NCBI GenBank assembly: GCA_040235375.1
Contig: JBECKQ010000480.1
Coordinates: 1 to 8,297 of the forward strand
Source: JBECKQ01 sp040235375
GTDB lineage: Bacteria > Planctomycetota > Phycisphaerae > UBA1845
DNA: 8,297 nucleotides
Direction: 5' to 3'
Every line of letters starts with the position of its first letter. Position 1 is the stretch's first letter. The notes under the pieces are model-generated. The model was not told where the DNA came from. It made no database searches and saw only the letters and a list, made by a program, of their open reading frames with translations. This document shows, in pieces, positions 1 to 6,780 of this stretch. The position numbers and the translations under genes were made by a program.

Positions 1-8
1 GCCGGCGG

Positions 9-1904
9 CTATTTCGCCGGGGCGGAGTAAATGGGTCCGGTCAGGCGATCGACGAAAAGCTCCAGGTCGGCCAGGCTGATGCCGCTGACGCCGTCGAGCT
101 CGTAGGCGGCGCAGGCGGGCGAGGTCACGCCGAAACAGCGTTGGAAACCGGCGAAGTCGCGGAGGTCCCAATCGCCGTCGGCGTTGCCGTCGCCGCCGCA
201 GGCCGGATTCGGAGCCCCCGGCGAGGCGGCCAGGAATCCCCCAGCACCGGCCAGGTCGCTGCTGATGCGCACCCAGTCGGCCGCGGTGTCGGTATCCGCG
301 CCGTTCGGGCAGCGGGCGGCGCCGGCCGGAACCGTTGATCCGTCCGGCCCGATGATCGGCGCGTTGTAGTAGACCGCGTCGGACACCGGGTAGTCGGCGT
401 CGACGAAGGCGACCGCGTCGATGAGCTGGCCGATATCCGCCCCCATGTCGGCGACGCCGTTGTTGTCGGTGTCGATGTCGTAGCCGACGTTCTGCGTGAA
501 GCCGCGAACGAGCAGGAAGGTCTCGGTGCCGTCCTCGAAGACATTGGTGCCGCTGAGCACGAGGTCGGGCAGGCTCAATCCAATGCCGCCCACGAAGAAG
601 TAACCGTCACCGTCGAGGGCGCAGGTCTCGCCGCCGCAATCATCCAGCGGGATGATGCGGTCGACGCGGCCCTTGGAGAGCGTCTCCCCTTCGACGACCA
701 GGATGCTCAACCCGCAAAGCAGCTCGTTCGGATCACCGGTCAGCTCGACGAACTCCTTGTCCTGCGTGCCATCGTGGCGAATCACGACCTCGTTGAGTCG
801 CATGTTGGTCGGCGGGTCCGGACAGGGAGGAACCTCCTCGCCGCACAGGACGCCGACGCCGCGGAACTCTCCGCCCAAGGCCAGGCATTGTCCCTCGTTG
901 AGTGTGTCGTCGCAGCCGCAGGCCGTGCAGCAGGCGCCGGACTGGTTGTCGGGAATCTCGATATCGGCGAAGACGAGCATGTGGTCGGAGGCGGTGTCGC
1001 TCGTGCCGGACGGCAACGGCGAGCCATATAGGGTCAGTCCGCCGGAGAGCCCCTCGTCCTGTGAGTCGTACACCTGCGAACCGAGCACGGTGATCGCGTG
1101 ACTGTACCAGATGTAGTCGAGCCTCCGGCCGGACGAACGTCGCGTGGCGTCGGAGTTATCGAGCTGGCGCGGGTTGAGCACGAGAAGGTCCTGCGAACCG
1201 GCGCCGGCCAGGAGCGGCTTGAAGATCCCGTTGTCCACGGGAAAGTCGATGTCGCCGCCCAGCGAGAAATCGAAGGGCATGCCGCTGGGGATGGAGTAGA
1301 ACTCGGAAGGCGAGTCGGGCGAGTCAAGAATGTCGTCGTTCATGTCGCCGGCGACGAAGTAGGGCACGACGTTCGAGTCATAGGAGACGGTGGCCTGCAT
1401 CGCGCGGATGGACTCGACGGTGCGGCGGAACTCGTCGGAGTCGTCGAATCCGGATTTCCAGTGGTTGGCGACGACGACCAGGTCTTCGGCCGCGCCGGGC
1501 ACGGCGATGACGGCGACGACGAAGTTGCGGGTGATATCCTGGGCGTTGGGGTCGCCGGAGAGCGTGGTGGCCGTCTGCGTGGTGACGCTGGCGAACGGGT
1601 AGACGCTCATGACGCCGGCATGGTGGGCGCTGTCGAACGTACCGGTGCCGTTGGCGAGATACTTGAAAGAGTAGCCGGCGGCGGTGGCGAGGTCGTTGAA
1701 GTCGGCGGTTTCGTTGATTTCGTTCAGGCAGACGACATCGGCACCGACCCTGGTGAGTATCGCGGCAGCGGCATCGAACTGGGCCTGGCTGGACTTGAAG
1801 TTCTCGATGTTGAACGTGGCGATGCGGACCTGGACATCGGCCACGGCGACGGTGCAGACGGCGAGCAGGCAGGCGGCCGGCAGGCCGGCAAGGTGCCGCT
1901 TCAT
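9..1904 (-). CDS. Secreted EEP-family (ExeM/NucH-like) nuclease/phosphodiesterase with lamin-tail and dockerin-like modules
   Basis: A complete 631-residue protein, ATG to TAG. Residues 1-22 form a signal peptide with an AVA cleavage site before D23, so the enzyme is exported. Residues 25-318 are an endonuclease/exonuclease/phosphatase fold: ATFNIENF (N32), CLNEI (E62, the usual metal-binding Glu), NHWKSG (H148), GDMND (D187, N189), LDYIW (D263) and SDH (D307-H308). The whole metal and catalytic set is present, so activity is expected. NHWKS resembles the NHFKS hallmark of ExeM/NucH extracellular nucleases. Then come a cysteine-rich G-A-C-C unit (323-361), a lamin-tail domain (about 363-568) and a dockerin-like end (569-631) with calcium loop D572, N574, D576, D580, D583 and a weaker second loop ending at D613. 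The start has a GGGAG ribosome site 7 nt upstream. No membrane anchor is visible. Substrate (DNA, RNA, phospholipid or sugar phosphate) cannot be told from sequence alone; nuclease is favoured by the ExeM-like context. Confidence 0.9.
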   Translation of the reverse strand: MKRHLAGLPAACLLAVCTVAVADVQVRIATFNIENFKSSQAQFDAAAAILTRVGADVVCLNEINETADFNDLATAAGYSFKYLANGTGTFDSAHHAGVMSVYPFASVTTQTATTLSGDPNAQDITRNFVVAVIAVPGAAEDLVVVANHWKSGFDDSDEFRRTVESIRAMQATVSYDSNVVPYFVAGDMNDDILDSPDSPSEFYSIPSGMPFDFSLGGDIDFPVDNGIFKPLLAGAGSQDLLVLNPRQLDNSDATRRSSGRRLDYIWYSHAITVLGSQVYDSQDEGLSGGLTLYGSPLPSGTSDTASDHMLVFADIEIPDNQSGACCTACGCDDTLNEGQCLALGGEFRGVGVLCGEEVPPCPDPPTNMRLNEVVIRHDGTQDKEFVELTGDPNELLCGLSILVVEGETLSKGRVDRIIPLDDCGGETCALDGDGYFFVGGIGLSLPDLVLSGTNVFEDGTETFLLVRGFTQNVGYDIDTDNNGVADMGADIGQLIDAVAFVDADYPVSDAVYYNAPIIGPDGSTVPAGAARCPNGADTDTAADWVRISSDLAGAGGFLAASPGAPNPACGGDGNADGDWDLRDFAGFQRCFGVTSPACAAYELDGVSGISLADLELFVDRLTGPIYSAPAK

Positions 1905-1911
1905 TGAATGA

Positions 1912-1916
1912 CTCCC
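1912..1916 (-). promoter_or_regulatory. Ribosome binding site of the EEP nuclease gene
   Basis: Read on the minus strand this is GGGAG, ending 7 nt before the ATG at 1904-1902. It supports that ATG as the start, which also places the signal peptide exactly at the N-terminus. Confidence 0.6.
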
Positions 1917-1996
1917 GGAGAGTTATTGGAACCGTACCGCACGGCGGTAGTTACGAACCGATCCACCCCTGCGGAACTGGTCGGCCCCCCAAGCAG

Positions 1997-2030
1997 GCGC
2001 CGTCTTAGCGCAAAACTCACTAGACGGCGC
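1997..2030. repeat. Perfect 9-bp inverted repeat, operator-like
   Basis: GCGCCGTCT (1997-2005) and its exact reverse complement AGACGGCGC (2022-2030) flank a 16-nt spacer. The right arm ends one base before the proposed -35 hexamer at 2031. No T-tract follows on either strand and both flanking genes start, rather than end, nearby. A regulator binding site is therefore likelier than a terminator. This is inference from position. Confidence 0.5.
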
Positions 2031-2059
2031 TGGAAATCCCACGCAGATGGCATTATACT
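2031..2059 (+). promoter_or_regulatory. Candidate sigma-70-type promoter for the large lamin-tail protein
   Basis: A -35 hexamer TGGAAA (2031-2036, 4 of 6 matches to TTGACA) lies 17 bp from a -10 hexamer TATACT (2054-2059, 5 of 6 matches to TATAAT). Transcription would begin near 2066, giving a leader of about 338 nt before the ATG at 2404. The spacing is optimal, but the hexamers were judged by eye, and planctomycetal promoter preferences may differ. Confidence 0.4.
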
Positions 2060-2093
2060 CGAAACTTACGGGGAAATCCGGAGGAAATCCGGA
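2032..2093 (+). repeat. Three GGAAATCC repeats, two of them in an 11-bp tandem
   Basis: GGAAATCC occurs at 2032-2039, 2072-2079 and 2083-2090. The last two are part of a perfect 11-bp tandem repeat, GGAAATCCGGA, at 2072-2082 and 2083-2093. The first copy overlaps the proposed plus-strand -35 element. The offsets of 40 and 11 bp put the copies on roughly the same face of the helix, as expected for cooperative binding sites. Confidence 0.45.
2052..2057 (-). promoter_or_regulatory. Candidate -10 element for the EEP nuclease gene
   Basis: Read on the minus strand this is a perfect TATAAT. It overlaps four bases of the plus-strand -10 element. No good -35 hexamer lies 16-18 bp upstream (around 2074-2081), so an activator or a different sigma factor might be needed. 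Transcription would start near 2045, giving a leader of about 140 nt. Confidence 0.35.
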
Positions 2094-2228
2094 AAATCGT
2101 TTAGCGACGGGATAGAAGCGCCTTCCGGCACGCTGAACACCGGCAATAACAGAGTACGTGGGGGAGCGCGGCGGTCTTGGTGTTTGAAACAGGATGGGGC
2201 CGAGGGGCACCATGTCCATTGTCCGTCA

Positions 2229-2259
2229 GAGAATCGCGCATTCTCGCGTGCTCGAGCAC
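2229..2259. repeat. Two adjacent palindromes in the leader of the large gene
   Basis: GAGAAT (2229-2234) and ATTCTC (2240-2245) are exact inverted arms around CGCGC. Two bases later comes a perfect 12-bp palindrome, GTGCTCGAGCAC (2248-2259). They may be protein-binding sites or leader hairpins. Which of the two cannot be decided from sequence. Confidence 0.35.
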
Positions 2260-2390
2260 ATGAAATTCGTGTCATTGTTTCATCGGTACGGACACACGTT
2301 TGACACAGCCGAATCTTCCAGCCGGCGGGTTCCGACGGGCACTGCGCCATCGGAGGCCCGCGGCCTTTCCGCATTCCGAGTTCTACCTAT

Positions 2391-2398
2391 AAGGAGGT
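2391..2398 (+). promoter_or_regulatory. Strong Shine-Dalgarno that fixes the start of the large gene
   Basis: AAGGAGGT, a full match to the anti-Shine-Dalgarno, ends 5 nt before the ATG at 2404. It decides the start against the in-frame ATG at 2194, which would add 70 low-complexity residues and bury the signal peptide. Confidence 0.85.
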
Positions 2399-2403
2399 CG
2401 CAG

Positions 2404-5400
2404 ATGAGATGGTTCCTGCCAGGATTGGCGCTCGCCCTGCTGGTCACGGTGCCGGTAGTGGCCCAGCCGGTGATCAACGAGATCAACTATGACGACTACA
2501 GCATTGACTTCGAGGAGTACCTCGAAATCTACGCGGCGGGGGGCGGCGACTACTCCGCGTACGACGTAGTGCTCTACAACGGCAGCACGGGCCTGTTGTA
2601 CAACCGCATCAACCTGGGAACGGTGCCTGCCGATGGTTACCTGGTCATCGGCAATGCGGGCGTTCCGAATGTGGACATCACGGAACTACCCAACTTCCTC
2701 CAGAACGGGTCGCCGGACGGTATCGCGATCGTGTCGGGCGGAGCGTGCCTTCAGTTCCTCAGCTACGAGGGCACGTTTCAAGCCGTCGGCGACGAATGCG
2801 ACGGGGTGACCTCTACCGACATCGGCGTCGCGGACGCCCCCTCAGGAAGCGCCGCGAACGACCAGGTCATTCAGCGCATTCCGAATATCACGGGCATGTT
2901 CACTCTGACGGGCGATGGGACGACGAACGGCGTCATCGCGGACGGCACGCCGGGCCTGCCGAACGCGGCCGGCCCGAATGCAGTGGGCAAGCTCACGACA
3001 CTCGCCCAGGATGGCGGCGCGGTGACCGTCGAGCTGTGCGCGGCCGACGGCCAGCCGCCCTATACGTATTACATCCAGTCGCTGCCGGCACACGGCGACC
3101 TGAGGAACGGCGCGACGTTGATCACGACGACGCCGTACGGCATTGCGGGCGCCAGCATCGGCAACCTGAACTACACGCCGGACGCCGCTTACTCCGGCCT
3201 GGATACGTTTACCTGGAGCGTAACGGACAGCCAGCCGTTGAGCTCGGCCACCGTGACGCAGGAGCTCGGCGTGCAGACGGACTCGGTGGTCATCAGCGAG
3301 ATCATGCACACGCCGAGCCTGGAAGACAGCCTCTACGAGTTCGTCGAGATCTACAACCACAGCGCCAGCGCCGTTACGCTGTCCAGCATCGACACGCGTC
3401 CCGAGACGACGATCGACACGACGAACAACCTGAACGTCTCGATCCCGGCGAACACGATGAAGATCATCGCCATCGACGCGACGACCAACGGTGCGGGATA
3501 CGGGCTGGACCAGTTCCTGTGCGAATGGCGACTGACCGAGAGCGACATCATTCGCGTGAATGTCAACAAGTGGGAGTTCATGTTCAGCGCGCCGGATCCG
3601 TTCTCCTGTAACGCATCGGCCGGCTCGCGGGTGCTGCTGTTCGGGGCCGGCGGCGTGCTGCTGGACGCGGTGGACATCGGCATCTACGGCATCGACAACT
3701 GCGTGAATACCAGTTACGCGGTGGACGGCTTCGAGCTCTTCGGCGATCCGCTGACGAGCATCACGAACGACGATTTGATCTGGTTCTGCTCGGGCCAGAT
3801 TCCGGAGGGCCAGCGCCAGGGCGACATATCGCAGGCGGCGAACGGCCCGGGCAACGGCGACCTGGCCAGCCCCGGTTACGTTCCGTACTGGAAGGAGTCC
3901 ATGACGTACCAGGCTTCGTGCTTCGGCGCGTGCTGCCTGACGAACGGCGACTGCGTCGACGGCCTGTCCGCCACGGAGTGCGCGGACCAGCGTTGCGGTC
4001 TCGGCGGCGGCTGGTCGCAAGGAGCCGTTTGCGACACCTCCCATCAATCCGCGTGCGCCGCGCAGGCCGACACCGACCAGAAGTGCTGCCTGCCCACGGG
4101 AACGTGCGTGCCGGCCGGCGAGTGCGAGTGCATCCAGCTCAACGGCGATTATGACGGGGGCACGACCTGCGGCGCCGATCCGTTCTGCCCGGCGGTGACG
4201 CTGGTGATCAACGAACTCGAGTATGACAGTCCGGGCACGGACGCGGACGAGTTCGTGGAGCTGTTCGGCGACCCGGGACAGGACCTGGCCGGCTGGAGCC
4301 TGGCCTTGTACAACGGCAATCCTGCGCTGACGGGTGACAACATCTATGGGACCGTCGACCTGGCGCTCTCCCCCGGCGGACAGATGCCGCTTGACGGCTA
4401 CCTGGTCGTCGGCTCCGCCACGGTGCCCAACGTCGACCTCGTCGCGTGGACCGACAACGGGCTCCAGAACGGCTCACCCGGCGGCGATGGAATCGTCCTG
4501 CTGTTCAATAACGAGGTGGTCGAGGCGCTGTCGTATGCAAGCGGAACGACTGGCTTCAGCGCCGTGGGCGGCCCCGCCGACGGCACATTCCTGCCGGACA
4601 TCGGCGTCGTGGACTCTGCCTCCACCACACTTCAGAAAATCCCTGATGCCGGGACGTGGACGGCGACGACGAACAACACGCCGGGCGCGACCAACTTCGA
4701 CGGCGGCAACAAGGGGGCGTGCTGCAACACGGCCACGTACGAGTGCATCGAGGAGTATCCCGAGGACTGCACGAGCGCCGGCTTCGAGTTCCAGGGCCTC
4801 GGCACGACGTGCCAGCCGACGAACCCGTGCATCCCGACCGGCTCGTGCTGCCTACCCGACGGCGTCTGCGTGAACAACGTGAGCGAGGACGGGTGCGTCA
4901 ATATCCTCGGCGGCGTGTGGAACGGCGCCGATTCCGTGTGTCCGAACACGGAAGCATTCATTCCCTGCCTGAGCGACACTGGTCCCGGCACGACAGCCGC
5001 CGGCGCGTGCGCCGATTGGGATCTGGACGCCGACCTTGACGTGGACCTGCGCGACTTCGCCCTGATGCAGCCTTCGTTCTGCGCCTCCGATCCGGTGGGC
5101 GCCTGCTGCCCGCCGAGCGGTATGTGCGAAGAGATCACGCAGTACGAGTGCGACATGCTGGGCGGCGACTATCGCGGCGACGGCGTGCTCTGTGACGGGC
5201 TGACGCCGCCGTGCGACGAGGTCGTGCCCGGTACGATCCTCATCAACGAGATCTGGGCGGACGATCCCGGCGGGGACGACAATGAGTTCATCGAGCTGTA
5301 CGGCCCGGCGAGCACGAGCCTCAACGGCTACAGCCTCATCATCGTCGAGGGTGAGACCGGCGGCGACACGATGTCGCCGGCTTACCGGCGGGTCAACTTC

Positions 5401-6675
5401 CGCGCGGACTTCAACGCGTCCTACGCTCTGGACGCCGGCGGCTACTTCCTGATGGGCGGCGGCCCCGGCGTGACCGGCGCGGATGTCGATCTGGACGCGA
5501 CGTTCGGCGACGGCAACGGCGTCCTCGACGAGATCCAGAACGGCTCGCAGACGTACGCGCTGGTGCAGACGAGCCTGCTCGCCTACTGCACGTCGACGGG
5601 CGTGCCCGACGCCTACTGCACGGATGCGGGCGACCAGCTCACCCAGGCTTCGGTCGACGCCATTGAGGCGGCGACGATGAGCGCTACGGGCGACGCCGTG
5701 GCGACGCGGTACGGGTTGTTCGATTCGTACTACTTCCATGCACCGCTCGTGCAGGACAGCGGGTTCTACGCGTTCGACTACGGTCAGCGGATACCGAACG
5801 GCACGGACACGAACGCGGCAAGCGACTGGGAGACGACCTACGGCTACGAGTTGGGCGATCCGGGTGATCCGTCAACGCCGGGCAGCGCCAACATCTCCCA
5901 GAGTTCGATCGCCGGCGCCTGCTGCCTCGACGGTGGTTGCCAGGAGGTGCTCGATACCGACTGCGCCGCGACGAACGGCCTGTTCCTCGGTTACGGCACG
6001 ACGTGCTCGCCGAATCCGTGCGGTTGCGGCTCGATCGAGGAAGTCGGCTACATTACTTACCCGGACACGGGGTATGCCTGCATTACCGGTGCGATCATCA
6101 CGAACACGTACACGAACCTCGGCTCGGCCAACTCGAAGACGTTCAACATACAGGACCCGACGGGTACGCGTGCCATGGCCGTGTACGGCCCGAATGCGGA
6201 TATTGACGCGCTACTCGCGATTGCGGGAGAAGGCGATGAAATCGAAATCCGTGGAACGCGTCAGGAGTACTTCGGACTCCAGGAGTTCAGTGTCGCGCTC
6301 GGACCCATCGAGGTGACGTACCTGAGTTCGCCGGGCGTGCCTGCGCCGACGCCTCTGTCTATCGCGACGCTGAAGGACGCATACACGGGTACGGCTGACC
6401 CGCGGCGGGCGTACATCGCCACGTTGGCCGTGATCACGAACGCGGAGTTCGCGGCCGGTGATCAGGGTGGCACGTTCTCCAGCGGGTTCAACTATACGAT
6501 CCACGACGCGACGACGCCGACCGACACGATGATCCTTTACATCCCGAACGCCGGATTGCCGATCGTGGGCACGACGATTCCGAGCGGCGCCGTGGACATC
6601 GTGGGCATCATCGGGACGTACAACAACAACTTCGAGATCCATCCGCACGAGCCCGGTGACATCACCGCGCACTAG
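2404..6675 (+). CDS. Giant secreted protein: four lamin-tail domains, cadherin-like domain, cysteine-rich repeats, OB-fold-like C-terminus
   Basis: 1423 residues, complete. Residues 1-20 are a signal peptide (VVA before Q21). In order: lamin-tail domain 1 (about 23-190), a cadherin/Ig-like domain (190-290), lamin-tail 2 (293-500), cysteine-rich units (508-551, 560-596), lamin-tail 3 (598-765), units (771-809, 813-855), a calcium loop with Asp at 873, 875, 877, 879, 881 and 884, a unit (899-937), lamin-tail 4 (943-1165), a unit (1171-1206), and an OB-fold-like region (about 1207-1423, probably two copies) with FNIQDPTG and IEIRGTRQEY motifs. Lamin-tails 1 and 3 and the OB region match the non-catalytic parts of ExeM/NucH extracellular nucleases, but no nuclease domain is present. 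A scaffold or nucleic-acid-binding partner for the divergent EEP enzyme is the favoured inference. No PEP-CTERM, LPXTG or membrane anchor is seen, so retention on the cell would need another mechanism. An intrinsic terminator follows. Confidence 0.85.
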   Translation: MRWFLPGLALALLVTVPVVAQPVINEINYDDYSIDFEEYLEIYAAGGGDYSAYDVVLYNGSTGLLYNRINLGTVPADGYLVIGNAGVPNVDITELPNFLQNGSPDGIAIVSGGACLQFLSYEGTFQAVGDECDGVTSTDIGVADAPSGSAANDQVIQRIPNITGMFTLTGDGTTNGVIADGTPGLPNAAGPNAVGKLTTLAQDGGAVTVELCAADGQPPYTYYIQSLPAHGDLRNGATLITTTPYGIAGASIGNLNYTPDAAYSGLDTFTWSVTDSQPLSSATVTQELGVQTDSVVISEIMHTPSLEDSLYEFVEIYNHSASAVTLSSIDTRPETTIDTTNNLNVSIPANTMKIIAIDATTNGAGYGLDQFLCEWRLTESDIIRVNVNKWEFMFSAPDPFSCNASAGSRVLLFGAGGVLLDAVDIGIYGIDNCVNTSYAVDGFELFGDPLTSITNDDLIWFCSGQIPEGQRQGDISQAANGPGNGDLASPGYVPYWKESMTYQASCFGACCLTNGDCVDGLSATECADQRCGLGGGWSQGAVCDTSHQSACAAQADTDQKCCLPTGTCVPAGECECIQLNGDYDGGTTCGADPFCPAVTLVINELEYDSPGTDADEFVELFGDPGQDLAGWSLALYNGNPALTGDNIYGTVDLALSPGGQMPLDGYLVVGSATVPNVDLVAWTDNGLQNGSPGGDGIVLLFNNEVVEALSYASGTTGFSAVGGPADGTFLPDIGVVDSASTTLQKIPDAGTWTATTNNTPGATNFDGGNKGACCNTATYECIEEYPEDCTSAGFEFQGLGTTCQPTNPCIPTGSCCLPDGVCVNNVSEDGCVNILGGVWNGADSVCPNTEAFIPCLSDTGPGTTAAGACADWDLDADLDVDLRDFALMQPSFCASDPVGACCPPSGMCEEITQYECDMLGGDYRGDGVLCDGLTPPCDEVVPGTILINEIWADDPGGDDNEFIELYGPASTSLNGYSLIIVEGETGGDTMSPAYRRVNFRADFNASYALDAGGYFLMGGGPGVTGADVDLDATFGDGNGVLDEIQNGSQTYALVQTSLLAYCTSTGVPDAYCTDAGDQLTQASVDAIEAATMSATGDAVATRYGLFDSYYFHAPLVQDSGFYAFDYGQRIPNGTDTNAASDWETTYGYELGDPGDPSTPGSANISQSSIAGACCLDGGCQEVLDTDCAATNGLFLGYGTTCSPNPCGCGSIEEVGYITYPDTGYACITGAIITNTYTNLGSANSKTFNIQDPTGTRAMAVYGPNADIDALLAIAGEGDEIEIRGTRQEYFGLQEFSVALGPIEVTYLSSPGVPAPTPLSIATLKDAYTGTADPRRAYIATLAVITNAEFAAGDQGGTFSSGFNYTIHDATTPTDTMILYIPNAGLPIVGTTIPSGAVDIVGIIGTYNNNFEIHPHEPGDITAH

Positions 6676-6692
6676 GGGGTGGGTGAATTGAA

Positions 6693-6718
6693 CCGCCACG
6701 GCTGACCGGCCGCGGCGG
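6693..6718 (+). other. First of two hairpins downstream of the large gene
   Basis: CCGCCaCGGCT (6693-6703) folds on GGCCGcGGCGG (6708-6718) with a GACC loop. There are nine Watson-Crick pairs, one G-U pair and one A-C mismatch. No T-tract follows, so it is not a terminator by itself. It may protect the transcript 3' end or assist the terminator 18 nt further on. Confidence 0.4.
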
Positions 6719-6736
6719 CGAATGTCTCGCACAAAT

Positions 6737-6780
6737 GCCCGCCCGTCCCGATAACCATCGGGGCGGGCGGGCTTTCTGTC
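6737..6780 (+). terminator. Strong Rho-independent terminator
   Basis: A 16-bp stem pairs 6737-6752 with 6757-6772. All pairs are Watson-Crick except one G-U, the loop is AACC, and the stem is followed by TTTCTGTCT. It lies 61 nt after the stop of the large gene, and so ends that transcript and separates it from the downstream genes. Confidence 0.85.

Larger units (their letters stand above)
1905..2403. other. Divergent intergenic control region between the two secreted-protein genes
   Basis: These 499 bases separate two divergent starts and hold no convincing gene. Its open frames (for example 1908-2303 plus) give arginine/serine-rich peptides with no recognisable domain. Control signals cluster in its middle: a 9-bp inverted repeat at 1997-2030, a plus-strand promoter at 2031-2059, a minus-strand -10 at 2052-2057, and GGAAATCC repeats at 2032, 2072 and 2083. 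The part nearer the plus-strand gene, about 2066-2403, would be a long leader of roughly 340 nt carrying two adjacent palindromes at 2229-2259. I did not recognise a known riboswitch class in it. Confidence 0.6.

Noticed and set aside
2..20. Hairpin CCGGCG/CGCCGG overlapping the nuclease stop codon, possible terminator
   Set aside because: The T-tract needed on the minus strand would lie outside the window, so it cannot be confirmed; 6-bp GC stems are common here.
1098..1907. Long plus-strand open frame opposite the nuclease gene
   Set aside because: Its translation is Gly/Val/Asp-rich with no domain; the minus-strand frame encodes a clear EEP enzyme. It is an antisense shadow in GC-rich DNA.
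1908..2303. 131-codon plus-strand open frame in the divergent region
   Set aside because: Basic, low-complexity translation without domains; it crosses the promoter core and has no good ribosome site.
2300..2305. Perfect TTGACA hexamer upstream of the large gene
   Set aside because: The bases 15-19 bp downstream are GC-rich with nothing like a -10 element.
2194..2403. In-frame ATG at 2194 that would lengthen the large protein by 70 residues
   Set aside because: It lacks a good ribosome site and buries the signal peptide, whereas ATG 2404 has AAGGAGGT at ideal spacing and an N-terminal signal peptide.
2842..4047. 401-codon minus-strand open frame inside the large gene
   Set aside because: Arg/Ala/Val-rich composition without domains, fully opposite recognised lamin-tail and cadherin-like domains.
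4852..5739. 295-codon minus-strand open frame inside the large gene
   Set aside because: Low-complexity Arg/Val/Ala translation opposite recognised cysteine-rich and lamin-tail modules; shadow.
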